Shown piece by piece: positions 9,961 to 18,641 of a DNA stretch of 64,000 bases. Each line of letters begins with the position of its first letter. Position 1 is the stretch's first letter. Source of the DNA: Paraburkholderia ginsengisoli NBRC 100965 (GTDB lineage Bacteria > Pseudomonadota > Gammaproteobacteria > Burkholderiales > Burkholderiaceae); contig NZ_BBJF01000004.1 of NCBI RefSeq assembly GCF_000739735.1, forward strand, positions 1,116,001-1,180,000, read 5' to 3'. The notes beneath the pieces are model-generated. The model saw only the letters and a program-made list of their open reading frames with translations. It was not told the DNA's origin and did not search any database. Made by a program: the position numbers and the translations under genes.

Positions 9961-11721
9961 CTAGACGCCAGCCGTCCGCGACGCACTCAACTCAGCCAAC
10001 GCGTCGCGCGTGTTGCGCATCACGCTGTCCCAATCGCCCAATGCGGGCTGCCTGAACAACCGCGCGCCCGGATACCACGGCGTGTCGCTGCGCTCCAGCA
10101 ACCAGCGCCAGCAGGTGTCGAAGCGGTTAAGAATCCAGACCGGCTTATTCAACGCGCCGGCCAGATGCGCGGTGGACGTGTCCACCGAAATCACCAGGTC
10201 GAGATTGGCGACGAGCGCCGCGGTATCGGCGAAATCGTGCAGTTCCTGCGTGTAGTCGACCACGCGCCCGCCCAGTTCGCTGCCCGACAACTGCGACGCC
10301 GCCGCGCCTTTTTGCAGACTGAAGAAGCACACGTCAGGGACCTCGAACAGCGGAGCGAGCCGCTCGAACGCGATCGAACGGCGTGCGTCGATTTTGCGCA
10401 ACTCAGCGACATGCGAGCGGTTCTCGCCGGCCCACACGAGGCCGACTTTCAGGCAGCGATCCGCGTGTGACCGCGTCGGATGGGACGCGCGGATTTGCGT
10501 GCACGCATCGATCCGCTCGCGCCATGCGTTTGCCTCCTCCGAGTGCGCGACAAGATAAGGCGTCGTGGCGGGCACGCTCGCCTCGTCGGTCCTGAACGCG
10601 AGCGGCAAACTCAGCAGCGGACAGTGGCAATCGAACAGCGGCAACGGCTGCCCTGCTTCGACCAACTGATCGACGCCATCGAGCGTGGTCATCAGCCGCA
10701 AGAGCGGCCCCGGCACTTCGAGCACGACCTTCGCACCGAGCTTCGACACGAGCGCCGCATAGCGGCAAAACTGCAGCGTATCGCCGAGCCCCTGCTCTGC
10801 ATGCAACAGAATCGTCTTGCCGTCGAGCGAAAAATCGCCGAGCCACAGCGGCTGCGCGAAATCGCGCGTGTGCGCCTTGATCCGGGCGCGCGCCCAGCGC
10901 GATTCGTAATGTTGCCAGCCGGCTTCGAACCGGCCCATGCGCAGCAGACACAGCGACTGGTTCCAGCGCGCTTCCACCAACGCGGAATCGAGCGCGAGCG
11001 CGCGTTCGAAACTCGACAGCGCCTGCGCGTGCTGATCGAGATCGATCTGCGCGAGGCCGAGATTGTTCCAGGCTTCGGCGAACGCCGGCGCCAGCTCCAA
11101 CGCGCGCCGGTAGCTGCGCTCCGCATCCTGCGGCTGGTTCAGATCGCCGAGCACGTTGCCGCGATTGCTCCACGCCACCGCATAGTCCGGCCGCAGCGCA
11201 AGCGCGCGCTCGACGCTGGCGAGCGCGTCGTCGGTGTGGCCCAGGTCACGCAGCACGCAAGCGCGATTGTTCCAGAACGGCGCGGCCTCCGGCATCGAGG
11301 CGATAGCGCGATCGAACGCAGCGAGTGCATCGAGCGGCCGGTTCAACCCGCCCAGCGCATTGCCGCGATTGTTCCAGGCATCGGGGAAGTTCGGCTGCAG
11401 TGCGAGCGCGCGATCGGCGCTCGCGAGGCCTTCCGCGTAGCGCTGCTGTTCGTTCAACGCATAGGCGAGGTTCGAATGCAGCGGCGCCTGCTTCGCGTTG
11501 ATCGCCAGCGCTTTTCTGAACAGCTCCGCGCCCTCTTGCGGGCGGCCCGTTTGCAGCGCGAGTTCGCCCAGCCATTTCAACGCGTCGAAGTGGCGTGGCT
11601 TGAGTTCGAGAATCTCGCGATAGAGTTCTTCGGCCTCGACGAGCGCGCCGTTCTGCTGAAGCGCGACGGCTTGCCGAAGCATGTAGTCCAACTGTTGCGG
11701 CAGGTTGCCAGGTTTGCTCAT
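9961..11721 (-). CDS. TPR repeat protein fused to GT9/OGT-like glycosyltransferase domain
   Basis: 586 residues. About seven tetratricopeptide repeats fill residues 1-290; repeats such as WNNRGNALGGLNRPLDALAA recur with a 34-residue period. A glycosyltransferase-like C-terminal half follows (LLHAEQGLGDTLQFCRYAAL, LKVGLVWAGE, then DLVISVDTSTAHLAGAL, a sugar-nucleotide site pattern of the GT9 and O-GlcNAc-transferase-like families). No signal peptide. Such proteins often modify secreted or surface proteins or lipids; the target here is unknown. I prefer the ATG at 11721 over one 57 bp upstream because the extra residues look non-coding, though neither has a strong ribosome site. Confidence 0.85.
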   Translation of the reverse strand: MSKPGNLPQQLDYMLRQAVALQQNGALVEAEELYREILELKPRHFDALKWLGELALQTGRPQEGAELFRKALAINAKQAPLHSNLAYALNEQQRYAEGLASADRALALQPNFPDAWNNRGNALGGLNRPLDALAAFDRAIASMPEAAPFWNNRACVLRDLGHTDDALASVERALALRPDYAVAWSNRGNVLGDLNQPQDAERSYRRALELAPAFAEAWNNLGLAQIDLDQHAQALSSFERALALDSALVEARWNQSLCLLRMGRFEAGWQHYESRWARARIKAHTRDFAQPLWLGDFSLDGKTILLHAEQGLGDTLQFCRYAALVSKLGAKVVLEVPGPLLRLMTTLDGVDQLVEAGQPLPLFDCHCPLLSLPLAFRTDEASVPATTPYLVAHSEEANAWRERIDACTQIRASHPTRSHADRCLKVGLVWAGENRSHVAELRKIDARRSIAFERLAPLFEVPDVCFFSLQKGAAASQLSGSELGGRVVDYTQELHDFADTAALVANLDLVISVDTSTAHLAGALNKPVWILNRFDTCWRWLLERSDTPWYPGARLFRQPALGDWDSVMRNTRDALAELSASRTAGV

Positions 11722-12032
11722 ACGGTAGCTTCGATGGAATGCGCGAGAAGTCGCCGGTGCGGTGAGCACGCAGGACAAGCGCGATTATCGTCGAAAAGCG
11801 CCGCTTCGAACTACCGTGGACATGGGGTGTGAATGCGCGGGTGCGATGTGCGCGGATGAGGCACGCGCGGAAGTAGGCGTGTGAAGCGGGCATGGGTAGC
11901 GCGGCGCGCATGGCCGTCTCGCTTCATCGCGGGGCCGTGCTTTTGTGGCCTCCGGCCCGCGCGTCGAGCATCACGCACCGCGCGCCACGTCACCCGGCGT
12001 GACGTAGCGCGCCATGCCCATCGAAAACAGCC

Positions 12033-12599
12033 TTACTGCGCGGTGCCCGACAGATGCTTGCGCTTCGCGAGATCCTGCGCCATCGCATAGTGCTGCTGGA
12101 TGGTCGGCAGCGCCTTCTTCGCCGCGTCCTTCAACTGCTCGTCGCGGCCCGAAGCGATTTCCGCCTGAAACGCCGACAACGTCTTCTGTTCTCCGGCGAG
12201 CGCGACCTGTTCGATATACGTCTTGTCGAACTCGGCGCCGCGCAGATTGTTGATGCTCGCGAGCACTGCCGCGTCGGGATCATTCTTCGGCACGTCGACG
12301 CCGCGCGGACTCGCCGCGCGCAGCGCGTCCGAGATCTTCGCGTTATCGGTCGATACGCGTTCGGCAAACGCCTTCACGTCGCGGTCGGTGGAACGCGACG
12401 TGGCGATGCGCGCGGCGTCGCGTTGCGTCGCGACGGCTTGGGTGCCGTCCGCAATGAAGGTCTGGTCGGCCGCGTGCAAACGGCCCGCGTCGGCCGCTGC
12501 CGGCGCGGCGGTGGGAGTCTGAGCGCTGGCCGCGGTGGCGACAGCCAGAAGGCCGGTCATGCAGGCGCTGGCGAGAGTGGCGAGAGGCAAGCGGATCAT
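12033..12599 (-). CDS. DUF4142 family secreted protein
   Basis: 188 residues with an N-terminal signal peptide ending at about ATAASAQ. The mature part matches the DUF4142 helical-bundle pattern: DQTFIADGTQAVATQRDAAR, ISDALRAA, GAEFDKTYIEQVALAGEQKT and ALPTIQQHYAMAQDLAK. Members are exported proteins of unknown function, often stress-related, with ferritin-like alpha-helical topology. The start has AAGGAG upstream. It is divergent from cheV across a 391-bp region that contains candidate regulatory repeats. Confidence 0.88.
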   Translation of the reverse strand: MIRLPLATLASACMTGLLAVATAASAQTPTAAPAAADAGRLHAADQTFIADGTQAVATQRDAARIATSRSTDRDVKAFAERVSTDNAKISDALRAASPRGVDVPKNDPDAAVLASINNLRGAEFDKTYIEQVALAGEQKTLSAFQAEIASGRDEQLKDAAKKALPTIQQHYAMAQDLAKRKHLSGTAQ

Positions 12600-12766
12600 A
12601 CGTTCTCCTTGAGGTGGAAGCGAAACGACAGCGAAGCGTGTGCGCGTCGGGCACGCACTGCGTAAAAATTGCAGCCGGCTTGCGAGCCGTCGACGTCGCC
12701 ACGCTTTTATCGCTGTCGATTCTAGGAGGCGCGTTGGGCACCATGTGAAACGGTGCTGTGGCTTCT

Positions 12767-12786
12767 GTAACCTTAGGTAACCTTCA
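12767..12786. promoter_or_regulatory. Direct repeat GTAACCTT x2, 10-bp period
   Basis: GTAACCTTAG is followed immediately by GTAACCTTCA, so GTAACCTT recurs exactly one helical turn apart. Tandem half-sites with a 10-11 bp period are typical of OmpR/PhoB-family response regulators. It lies 168 bp before the DUF4142 start and 205 bp before cheV, so either gene could be the target. The regulator is not identifiable here. Confidence 0.4.
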
Positions 12787-12884
12787 CATCAATGCCTTGA
12801 CATGCCGGTATTCGACGCGCTCCGTGCGCCATGCTCACCGTGAGCGCATGAACCGCACGTCGCGATTAAACAGCGCGCACGCCC

Positions 12885-12911
12885 TGAATTTTTCTGCGGG
12901 CAAGCCGATAA
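12885..12911 (+). promoter_or_regulatory. Sigma-28 (FliA)-type promoter for cheV
   Basis: TGAA, a 15-nt spacer, then GCCGATAA. This matches the flagellar sigma-28 consensus TAAA-N15-GCCGATAA with one mismatch in the -35 element. It lies 80 bp before the cheV start and in the same direction. It would place cheV in the late flagellar/chemotaxis regulon. Confidence 0.7.
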
Positions 12912-12990
12912 CCCGAAGGTAAGCCACGCGCCAGGGGCCGACGCAACGCTGCATGGCGCACGACACACAGCGCAATCCCGGAGAGTTTCG

Positions 12991-13968
12991 ATGGCGGAAG
13001 AACAGCGAGCCAATCACGAACGCAGCAACCTGACCAGTTCCAACAAATTCGAGTTGTTGCTGTATCGCCTCGGCAGCGTGCCGGGCAGCGACGCGCACGA
13101 ACTGTATGGGATCAACGTCTTCAAGGTGCGTGAAATCTCCACCATGCCGCCCGTCACGCCGATCGCCGGTTCGTCGCCGTTCGTAATGGGCGCAGTGGAT
13201 ATTCGCGGCCAGATCATTCCGGTCATCGACTTGCCGCGCCTGATGGGCTGCGAACCGACACGCGGCCTGAACATCCTGCTGGTCACGGAATTCGCGCGTT
13301 CGACGCAGGCGTTCGCGGTCGAGGAAGTGGACGACATCGTGCGGCTCGAATGGAACCAGGTGCTGTCCGCCGATGGCACCGCGGGCGGCAATCTCGTCAC
13401 GAGCATCGCGCGCATCGACGGCAATACCGGCGACTCGCGGCTCGCTCAGGTGATCGACGTAGAGCAGGTACTGCGCGACGTGTTTCCGTCACAGCATCCG
13501 AGCGTGGATCCCACGTCGGTCGGCGAAGCGCTGGGACTGGGCATCCGCCCTGGCGCGAAGATTCTCGCCGCCGACGATTCCGGCTTGGCGCGCAAGCTGA
13601 TCGAGCAGGCCCTGAGCGCGATCGGTGCGGACTATGTGATGACCAAGACCGGCGAAGAGGCGTGGAGTACGTTGCAACAGGTCGCTCGCGAAGCGCAGTC
13701 GAGCGGCGAGCGGGTCAAGGACCATATCGCGCTGGTGCTGACCGATCTTGAGATGCCGGAGATGGACGGCTTCATGCTGACGCGTCAGATCAAGGCCGAC
13801 GAGCGCACCCGCGACATTCCGGTAATCATCCATTCTTCGTTGACGGGCGCGGCGAACGAAGCGCACGTGAAGAATGCCGGCGCGAACGGCTATGTCGCGA
13901 AGTTCGCCGCGGCCGAACTGGCCGATGCGATTCGTCATGCGCTGGGGGCGACGCCCGCGGCCGCGTGA
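12991..13968 (+). CDS. cheV: Chemotaxis coupling/receiver protein CheV
   Basis: 325 residues. The N-terminal CheW-like domain (about 20-165) couples chemoreceptors to CheA; GINVFKVREISTMPPVTP and VDIRGQIIPVIDLPRLMG are diagnostic. A response-regulator receiver domain follows (190-320) with acidic pair DD195-196, phospho-acceptor Asp252 in TDLEMPEMDG, Ser in HSSLTG and Lys304 in YVAKF. Phosphorylation by CheA would tune adaptation. The start has CGGAG upstream. No other che genes are nearby, so it stands alone behind its own sigma-28-like promoter. Confidence 0.95.
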   Translation: MAEEQRANHERSNLTSSNKFELLLYRLGSVPGSDAHELYGINVFKVREISTMPPVTPIAGSSPFVMGAVDIRGQIIPVIDLPRLMGCEPTRGLNILLVTEFARSTQAFAVEEVDDIVRLEWNQVLSADGTAGGNLVTSIARIDGNTGDSRLAQVIDVEQVLRDVFPSQHPSVDPTSVGEALGLGIRPGAKILAADDSGLARKLIEQALSAIGADYVMTKTGEEAWSTLQQVAREAQSSGERVKDHIALVLTDLEMPEMDGFMLTRQIKADERTRDIPVIIHSSLTGAANEAHVKNAGANGYVAKFAAAELADAIRHALGATPAAA

Positions 13969-14048
13969 GGTTGCTTGCGGCTGCGTGAGCGGCGGCCCGC
14001 GCCGGGATCGGGCGGACCGCGCGATGTAGGCGCATGCCGCGCCGCTTC

Positions 14049-15125
14049 CTATCGATGCGATGCAAGCTCCACCGAGAAAGCCAGGCGTCCCGTTTCGACA
14101 CCCATCGTGTTGAGCCGCTTCGGTGCGTGAAACGCGTCGAGCTTCGCGCGCTGCTCCGCTGTACCGAGGTCGAGCAGCGCGAGCAGTTGCGCCGCCACCG
14201 CATACAGCACGGCGAGATTGCCGTCCTCGATCTTCACCGCGATGCCGAGCGCGCCGGCCGCGCCCAATCGCTCGGTCTGCCGCGACGCGCGTACGCCGAA
14301 CGCGTAGCTGCCGTCCGCGCCGACCTTGCCGACCAGCGCGCCATCGAACGCCTGTATCAGCACGGTACAGAAGCGCGCTTCTCCGCCCACGAGTTCCGGA
14401 TACACGGTCATCGCGCGATAAATCCGCGCGAGCGCAGCCGTGCGCGGCGCCACCGATGACGCTCCCGCCGCCACCTCGTCCTGCGCCGCGGCCAGCTTCG
14501 CGAACAGGCGCGCGAGGCGGTCGAGTGGAAAGGCCGGCGTCGGCAGATTGCAGCCGTCGGTCGACCACAGCACCGCGTCGGCCGGCAGATCGCATACATC
14601 GGCGAGCGTCTGCTTCACGCGTGCTTGCAGCGGATGCCCAGGCTGTTCATAACCGCTGATCGCCGCACCGATCGCCCGCGCGCCGGCCAGCATCCCCGCA
14701 TGTTTGCCGGAACAGTTGCTGCACACGCCCCCCGGTTTGAAATCGCGCTTGAGCCAGTCGATATACACCGCGTCGGATAACGGCGGATGGCCGCCGCAGC
14801 GCAAATCCGCTTCGCTCGCCTGCGCCTTGGCAAGCATGCTGCGCGTGCGTTCGATATGACGCGCCTCGCTGCTATGCGACGCGCACATCAGCGCGAGGTC
14901 CGCTTCGTCGAAGCCGAACTGTTCGAGCGCGCCGGTTTCGACCACCGCGAGCGCCTGCGCGGGTTTTGCGGCGGAGCGCGCAAGCGTCACGCGCGACGGA
15001 TCGCCGAACGAATACAACAGCCGGCCGCTCGCGTCGACCACCGCCACATGCGCGAGATGGGTGTTTTCAATCGCGTCGCCGCGATAGACGGTTGCCGCCA
15101 CCGGCGCGGTTTCGTGCAAGGTCAT
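14049..15125 (-). CDS. Asparaginase (asparaginase II family)
   Basis: 358 residues. The protein belongs to the asparaginase II family typified by rhizobial thermolabile L-asparaginase, not the EcAII type. Visible conserved blocks are SRVTLARSAAKPAQALAVVE, LALMCASHSSEARH, CGGHPPLSDAVY, CSNCSGKHAGMLAGAR and STDGCNLPTPAFPL. The SAAKP and SGKHAGML motifs contain Ser-Lys pairs implicated in catalysis in this family. It would hydrolyse asparagine to aspartate and ammonia in the cytoplasm (no signal peptide). The ATG at 15125 has AAGGAG upstream; an extension 42 bp further out does not. Confidence 0.9.
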   Translation of the reverse strand: MTLHETAPVAATVYRGDAIENTHLAHVAVVDASGRLLYSFGDPSRVTLARSAAKPAQALAVVETGALEQFGFDEADLALMCASHSSEARHIERTRSMLAKAQASEADLRCGGHPPLSDAVYIDWLKRDFKPGGVCSNCSGKHAGMLAGARAIGAAISGYEQPGHPLQARVKQTLADVCDLPADAVLWSTDGCNLPTPAFPLDRLARLFAKLAAAQDEVAAGASSVAPRTAALARIYRAMTVYPELVGGEARFCTVLIQAFDGALVGKVGADGSYAFGVRASRQTERLGAAGALGIAVKIEDGNLAVLYAVAAQLLALLDLGTAEQRAKLDAFHAPKRLNTMGVETGRLAFSVELASHR

Positions 15126-15236
15126 GCCGTTCTCTCCTTGTGAGCGCCGCGCGCGGTGCGGGCGCACTGCATCGTCGGCGGCGCGAGCGATTCTACGTTC
15201 GTTTCGCGGCTCGAACCAGGGTGCCCCGACATTGGA

Positions 15237-16166
15237 TCAAGTTGCATCGAGGCGCTCGTGCAGATGCTCGACCAGGTAATCGATCAACGCCCGCACCTTC
15301 GGCGGCAGGAAACGGTTCGGCGGATACAGCAGCCACACCGAGCCTTCGTACGCGCGCGCTTCGAGACGCCAGTCGGGCAGCACCTGCACCAGCTCGCCGC
15401 TTTGCAACGCGTGCGCGGCGGCGAACTCCGGCACGCACGCGATGCCGAAGTCCTGCTGCGCCGCTTCGAGCCGCGCGAGCGCATGGTTGGCGATGTAGCG
15501 CCCTTTCACGTCGACGCTTTGCGTCTCCGTGCCGCGACGAAAGCGCCAGCGGTTGTCGTCGGTGGTCTCGCCGAGATAGATGCACGCGTGCCTGAGCAGA
15601 TCGCGCGGCTGCGCGGGCATGCCGCGTTCGCGCAAATACGCGGGCGACGCCACCAGCAGCCAGCGCACCGCGCCAAGACGGCGACCCGCCAGACCTTGCG
15701 GCGGATGTTCGGTCAGGCGGATCACCAGGTCGACGTCGTCGGCGAGCGAATCGACGTCGTGGTCGGTGAATAGCAGTTGCAGGTCCACTTCGTCATAAGC
15801 GCGCAGGAAGCCGGCCATCAGCGGATGAATCACGGCCTTCGCGAACTGGGTCGGCGCACTCACGCTCACCTTGCCCTGCGGACGTCCGGCGAGTTGCCCG
15901 GCGGCGTCGATCGCGCCGGACGCGGCGCTCACCATGTCGCGGCAAAAGCGCGCCACCTGGGCGCCCGATTCCGTGACCCGCACCGTGCGGGTGGACCGTT
16001 CCAGCAGACGGGTCGCGAGCGCGTCTTCGAGCCGCTTGATCTGCCGGCTGACCGTGGACGGCGTACTGCCCAACTGACGCGCGGCCACCGAAAAATTGCC
16101 GGCATCGACAACTCGGGCGAACACCGCCATGTCCGGCAGCAGCGCGAAAAGCTCGGTGGGGGTCAT
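15237..16166 (-). CDS. LysR family transcriptional regulator
   Basis: 309 residues from the Met of MTPTELFALLPDMAVFARVV; a 67-residue N-terminal extension in the open frame has no family match. The helix-turn-helix (GNFSVAARQLGSTPSTVSRQ) and effector domain (GKVSVSAPTQFAKAVIHPLM) are clear. The gene is divergent from an EamA-type exporter, with 130 bp between starts, so control of that exporter is likely. This arrangement, LysR beside DMT exporter, is common for amino-acid or metabolite efflux. Confidence 0.88.
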   Translation of the reverse strand: MTPTELFALLPDMAVFARVVDAGNFSVAARQLGSTPSTVSRQIKRLEDALATRLLERSTRTVRVTESGAQVARFCRDMVSAASGAIDAAGQLAGRPQGKVSVSAPTQFAKAVIHPLMAGFLRAYDEVDLQLLFTDHDVDSLADDVDLVIRLTEHPPQGLAGRRLGAVRWLLVASPAYLRERGMPAQPRDLLRHACIYLGETTDDNRWRFRRGTETQSVDVKGRYIANHALARLEAAQQDFGIACVPEFAAAHALQSGELVQVLPDWRLEARAYEGSVWLLYPPNRFLPPKVRALIDYLVEHLHERLDAT

Positions 16167-16296
16167 CGTGGCAGGCTCTTTCGACAGGTTCTGGATTGAT
16201 GCGTTCGCGACATAAAAGCTGTGCGCGGCGACCCGATTATCTTCCGGCATGCAAGGTTCGACAATACGCGCTCCATTGTTCGCGGTCGAGGTCCCC

Positions 16297-17211
16297 ATGT
16301 TGAAACAGGAACGTCTGCTCCTGCTGTCCGATCTGATGCTGCTTGCGGTCGCGGTCGTGTGGGGCACCAGTTACGGCGTCGTGAAGAGCGCGCTGGTGTT
16401 CTATCCGGTGCTGGGTCTGCTGGCGCTGCGCTTCGGCATCACGTTCGTGATCCTGTCACCGGCGTTGCGCCATCTGCGCTTCGCCGACGCCCGCACGCTG
16501 CGCGGCGTGCTGATCGCCGGCATTCTGCTGCTTGGCATCTACCTGTGCGAAACGTTCGGCATCCTGATGACCCGCGCCGCCAACGCCGCGTTTCTGATCA
16601 GCCTGTGCGTGGTGCTGACGCCGCTCGTCGAATGGTTGCTGCTCAAGCGGCGGCCGAGCCGTATCGAGTGGGCGGCGGTGGCGCTGTCGCTGCTCGGCGC
16701 ATGGCTGCTGGCCGGCGACGGCGCAATGAGCTTCAATCCCGGCGACGCACTGATCCTGCTCGCCGCGTTACTGCGGGCTTTGACCGTGTGTGTGACCAAA
16801 CGCGTGATGCGCGATTCGGCGTTGCCGCCGTTGTCGGTGACTGCCGTTCAGTCGGGCGTGGTGGCGTTCGGCAGCGCGGCCACCGCCTGGGTGTTCACGT
16901 CGCATCAGCAGTGGCAAGCGGTGCCGACGCTGACCGGCCATTCGACGTTCTGGGCTTACGTCGCGTATCTGGTGCTGGCCTGCACGCTGTTCGCGTTCTT
17001 CGCGCAGAACTTCGCGATCAAGCGCAGCAGCCCGACGCGCGTGTCGCTGCTGATGGGCAGCGAGCCGGCGTTCGGCGCGGTCTTCGCGAGCATCTGGTTA
17101 GGTGAGCGGATTTCGACGACCGCGTGGGTCGGTGGTGCGCTGATCGTCGCCGCTTCGGTGCTGGCGACGGTGCGGTGGCGCGCGTGGCGCACGAGCGTCG
17201 CGCAGGCGTGA
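16297..17211 (+). CDS. EamA/DMT family transporter
   Basis: 304 residues with about ten hydrophobic helices arranged as two EamA repeats (first from LLLLSDLMLLAVAVVWGTSYG, second from DALILLAALLRALTV). DMT-family members export amino acids or other small metabolites across the inner membrane. The ATG at 16297 has GAGG upstream; the start 48 bp earlier adds a non-helical stretch. It is divergent from a LysR gene and followed by a strong terminator, so it is a single-gene transcript. Substrate unknown. Confidence 0.9.
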   Translation: MLKQERLLLLSDLMLLAVAVVWGTSYGVVKSALVFYPVLGLLALRFGITFVILSPALRHLRFADARTLRGVLIAGILLLGIYLCETFGILMTRAANAAFLISLCVVLTPLVEWLLLKRRPSRIEWAAVALSLLGAWLLAGDGAMSFNPGDALILLAALLRALTVCVTKRVMRDSALPPLSVTAVQSGVVAFGSAATAWVFTSHQQWQAVPTLTGHSTFWAYVAYLVLACTLFAFFAQNFAIKRSSPTRVSLLMGSEPAFGAVFASIWLGERISTTAWVGGALIVAASVLATVRWRAWRTSVAQA

Positions 17212-17230
17212 TAATGAGCGCGACACGGAC

Positions 17231-17261
17231 GACGCTACCGGCGCAAAGCGCCGGTAGCGTC
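17231..17261 (+). terminator. Rho-independent terminator after EamA gene
   Basis: Perfect 14-bp inverted repeat (GACGCTACCGGCGC, loop AAA, GCGCCGGTAGCGTC) followed by CTCTTTC. It starts 20 bp after the EamA stop. The weak T-run is partly offset by the very stable stem. Confidence 0.75.
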
Positions 17262-17332
17262 TCTTTCGTGCGGGCAGTTCGAGCGTTATGACTGCCGGGC
17301 GCTGCTCTCACGAAGCCGCGCCTGATATCGAA

Positions 17333-18580
17333 TCAACGCGACACGACCATGCCCCGCTCGCTCACCACCTCGCCCCGCTGCAACACATACGCGAGGCGCT
17401 CGCCCTGGCCGGTCAACACGCCGATATCCTTCAACGGATCGCCATCCACCACCAGCACGTCGGCAATCGCGCCGGCCTGAATCACGCCAAGCTTGCCCTT
17501 CAGCTCGACGATATCTGCGGCGATCGTGGTGGCCGAACGCAGTGCTTCCAGATTGCCGAGCACGTCGGCGCGAATGCGCAACTCGTCGCTCTGGAACGTG
17601 TGCATCTCGCCGAGCAGGTCCGAACCGAACCCCATCGGCACACCCGCGTTCGCGTAGATCTGCAGCGAGTCGCGCCCTGCCTGGCGCACGGTTTCGATCT
17701 TGGCGATCGAATCGGCCGGCAGACCGTAGTCGGCGCCATGTTTGGCCAACGCATCGTACGTGACGAGCGTCGGCACGACGAATGCGCCGTGTTCGTGCAT
17801 CAGTCGCGCGGCCGCTTCGTCGACGAGGTTGCCGTGCTCGATCGTGCGCACCCCGCAGCGGATCGCCCGCGAAATCGCGCGACCGGTGTACGCGTGAGCC
17901 ATCACGTAGGTGTTGGCCGCTTGTGCTTCCTCCACGATCGCGCGAATTTCGTCCTCGGAATACTGTGTGTTGCTGATCGGATCGGTCGGCGACGCGACGC
18001 CGCCCGACGCCATGATCTTGATCTGCGTGGCACCCTTCTGGATCTCTTCACGCACGGCTAGCCGCACCGCGTCCACGCCGTCGACCACGCGTGCAATCGC
18101 GCCCGCGCGAAACGCGCATGAACACGGTTCGAGCACGTCGCCGCGCGGACGGAAGTCGCCGTGACCGCCGGTCTGCGACAACGCCTTGCCCGACGGAAAA
18201 ATTCGCGGCCCCGGAATCAGGCCGCTTTCGAGTGCCTGCGTCAAACCCCAATCCGCGCCGCCCGCATCGCGCACGCTGGTGAAGCCGCGGCCGAGCATCG
18301 CCTTCAGAATCGGCAGCGCGCGAATCGCGGTGAGAATATTAGGCTGCGCCGCGTTCACACCGAGGTTCGCGCGCGAAGCCAGCACGTGCACGTGACAGTC
18401 GATCAGGCCGGGCATCACCGTCTTGCCACGCGCATCGATCACGCGTGCGTTCGGCAGATCGACGGGACGGTCGGTGACTTCGACGATGTGGCCGTTTTCT
18501 ATCACGACGTGATGATGTTCGAGGAACGCGCCCTGCGCCAGATCGAGTACGTTGCCGCCGCTGATTACCGTAATGCTCAT
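17333..18580 (-). CDS. Amidohydrolase family protein (imidazolonepropionase-like)
   Basis: 415 residues, a metal-dependent TIM-barrel hydrolase. The metal ligands are visible: HVH in GLIDCHVHVLA, Lys in QIKIMASGG, His in MAHAYTGRA, His in RTIEHGN and Asp in GFGSD. The N-terminal small beta domain (MSITVISGGNVLDLAQG) and its C-terminal return (GAIADVLVVDGDPLKDI) are complete. The closest group is the Xaa-Pro dipeptidase/imidazolonepropionase-like amidohydrolases; the substrate is a cyclic amide or peptide-like compound. It lies 61 bp downstream of an MHS-family transporter in the same orientation, so uptake and hydrolysis of one compound is plausible. Confidence 0.88.
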   Translation of the reverse strand: MSITVISGGNVLDLAQGAFLEHHHVVIENGHIVEVTDRPVDLPNARVIDARGKTVMPGLIDCHVHVLASRANLGVNAAQPNILTAIRALPILKAMLGRGFTSVRDAGGADWGLTQALESGLIPGPRIFPSGKALSQTGGHGDFRPRGDVLEPCSCAFRAGAIARVVDGVDAVRLAVREEIQKGATQIKIMASGGVASPTDPISNTQYSEDEIRAIVEEAQAANTYVMAHAYTGRAISRAIRCGVRTIEHGNLVDEAAARLMHEHGAFVVPTLVTYDALAKHGADYGLPADSIAKIETVRQAGRDSLQIYANAGVPMGFGSDLLGEMHTFQSDELRIRADVLGNLEALRSATTIAADIVELKGKLGVIQAGAIADVLVVDGDPLKDIGVLTGQGERLAYVLQRGEVVSERGMVVSR

Positions 18581-18641
18581 TGATATCTTCCTGACTGGAT
18601 GAAGGAAACCGCCCGGCCCGCAGCGGGCCGGACGCGCCGCT

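Larger units (their letters stand above)
12600..12990. other. 391-bp divergent region, no gene
   Basis: Between the DUF4142 and cheV starts I find no coding sequence. It holds an 8-bp direct repeat (12767-12784) and a flagellar-type promoter (12885-12911), listed separately. Confidence 0.7.
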
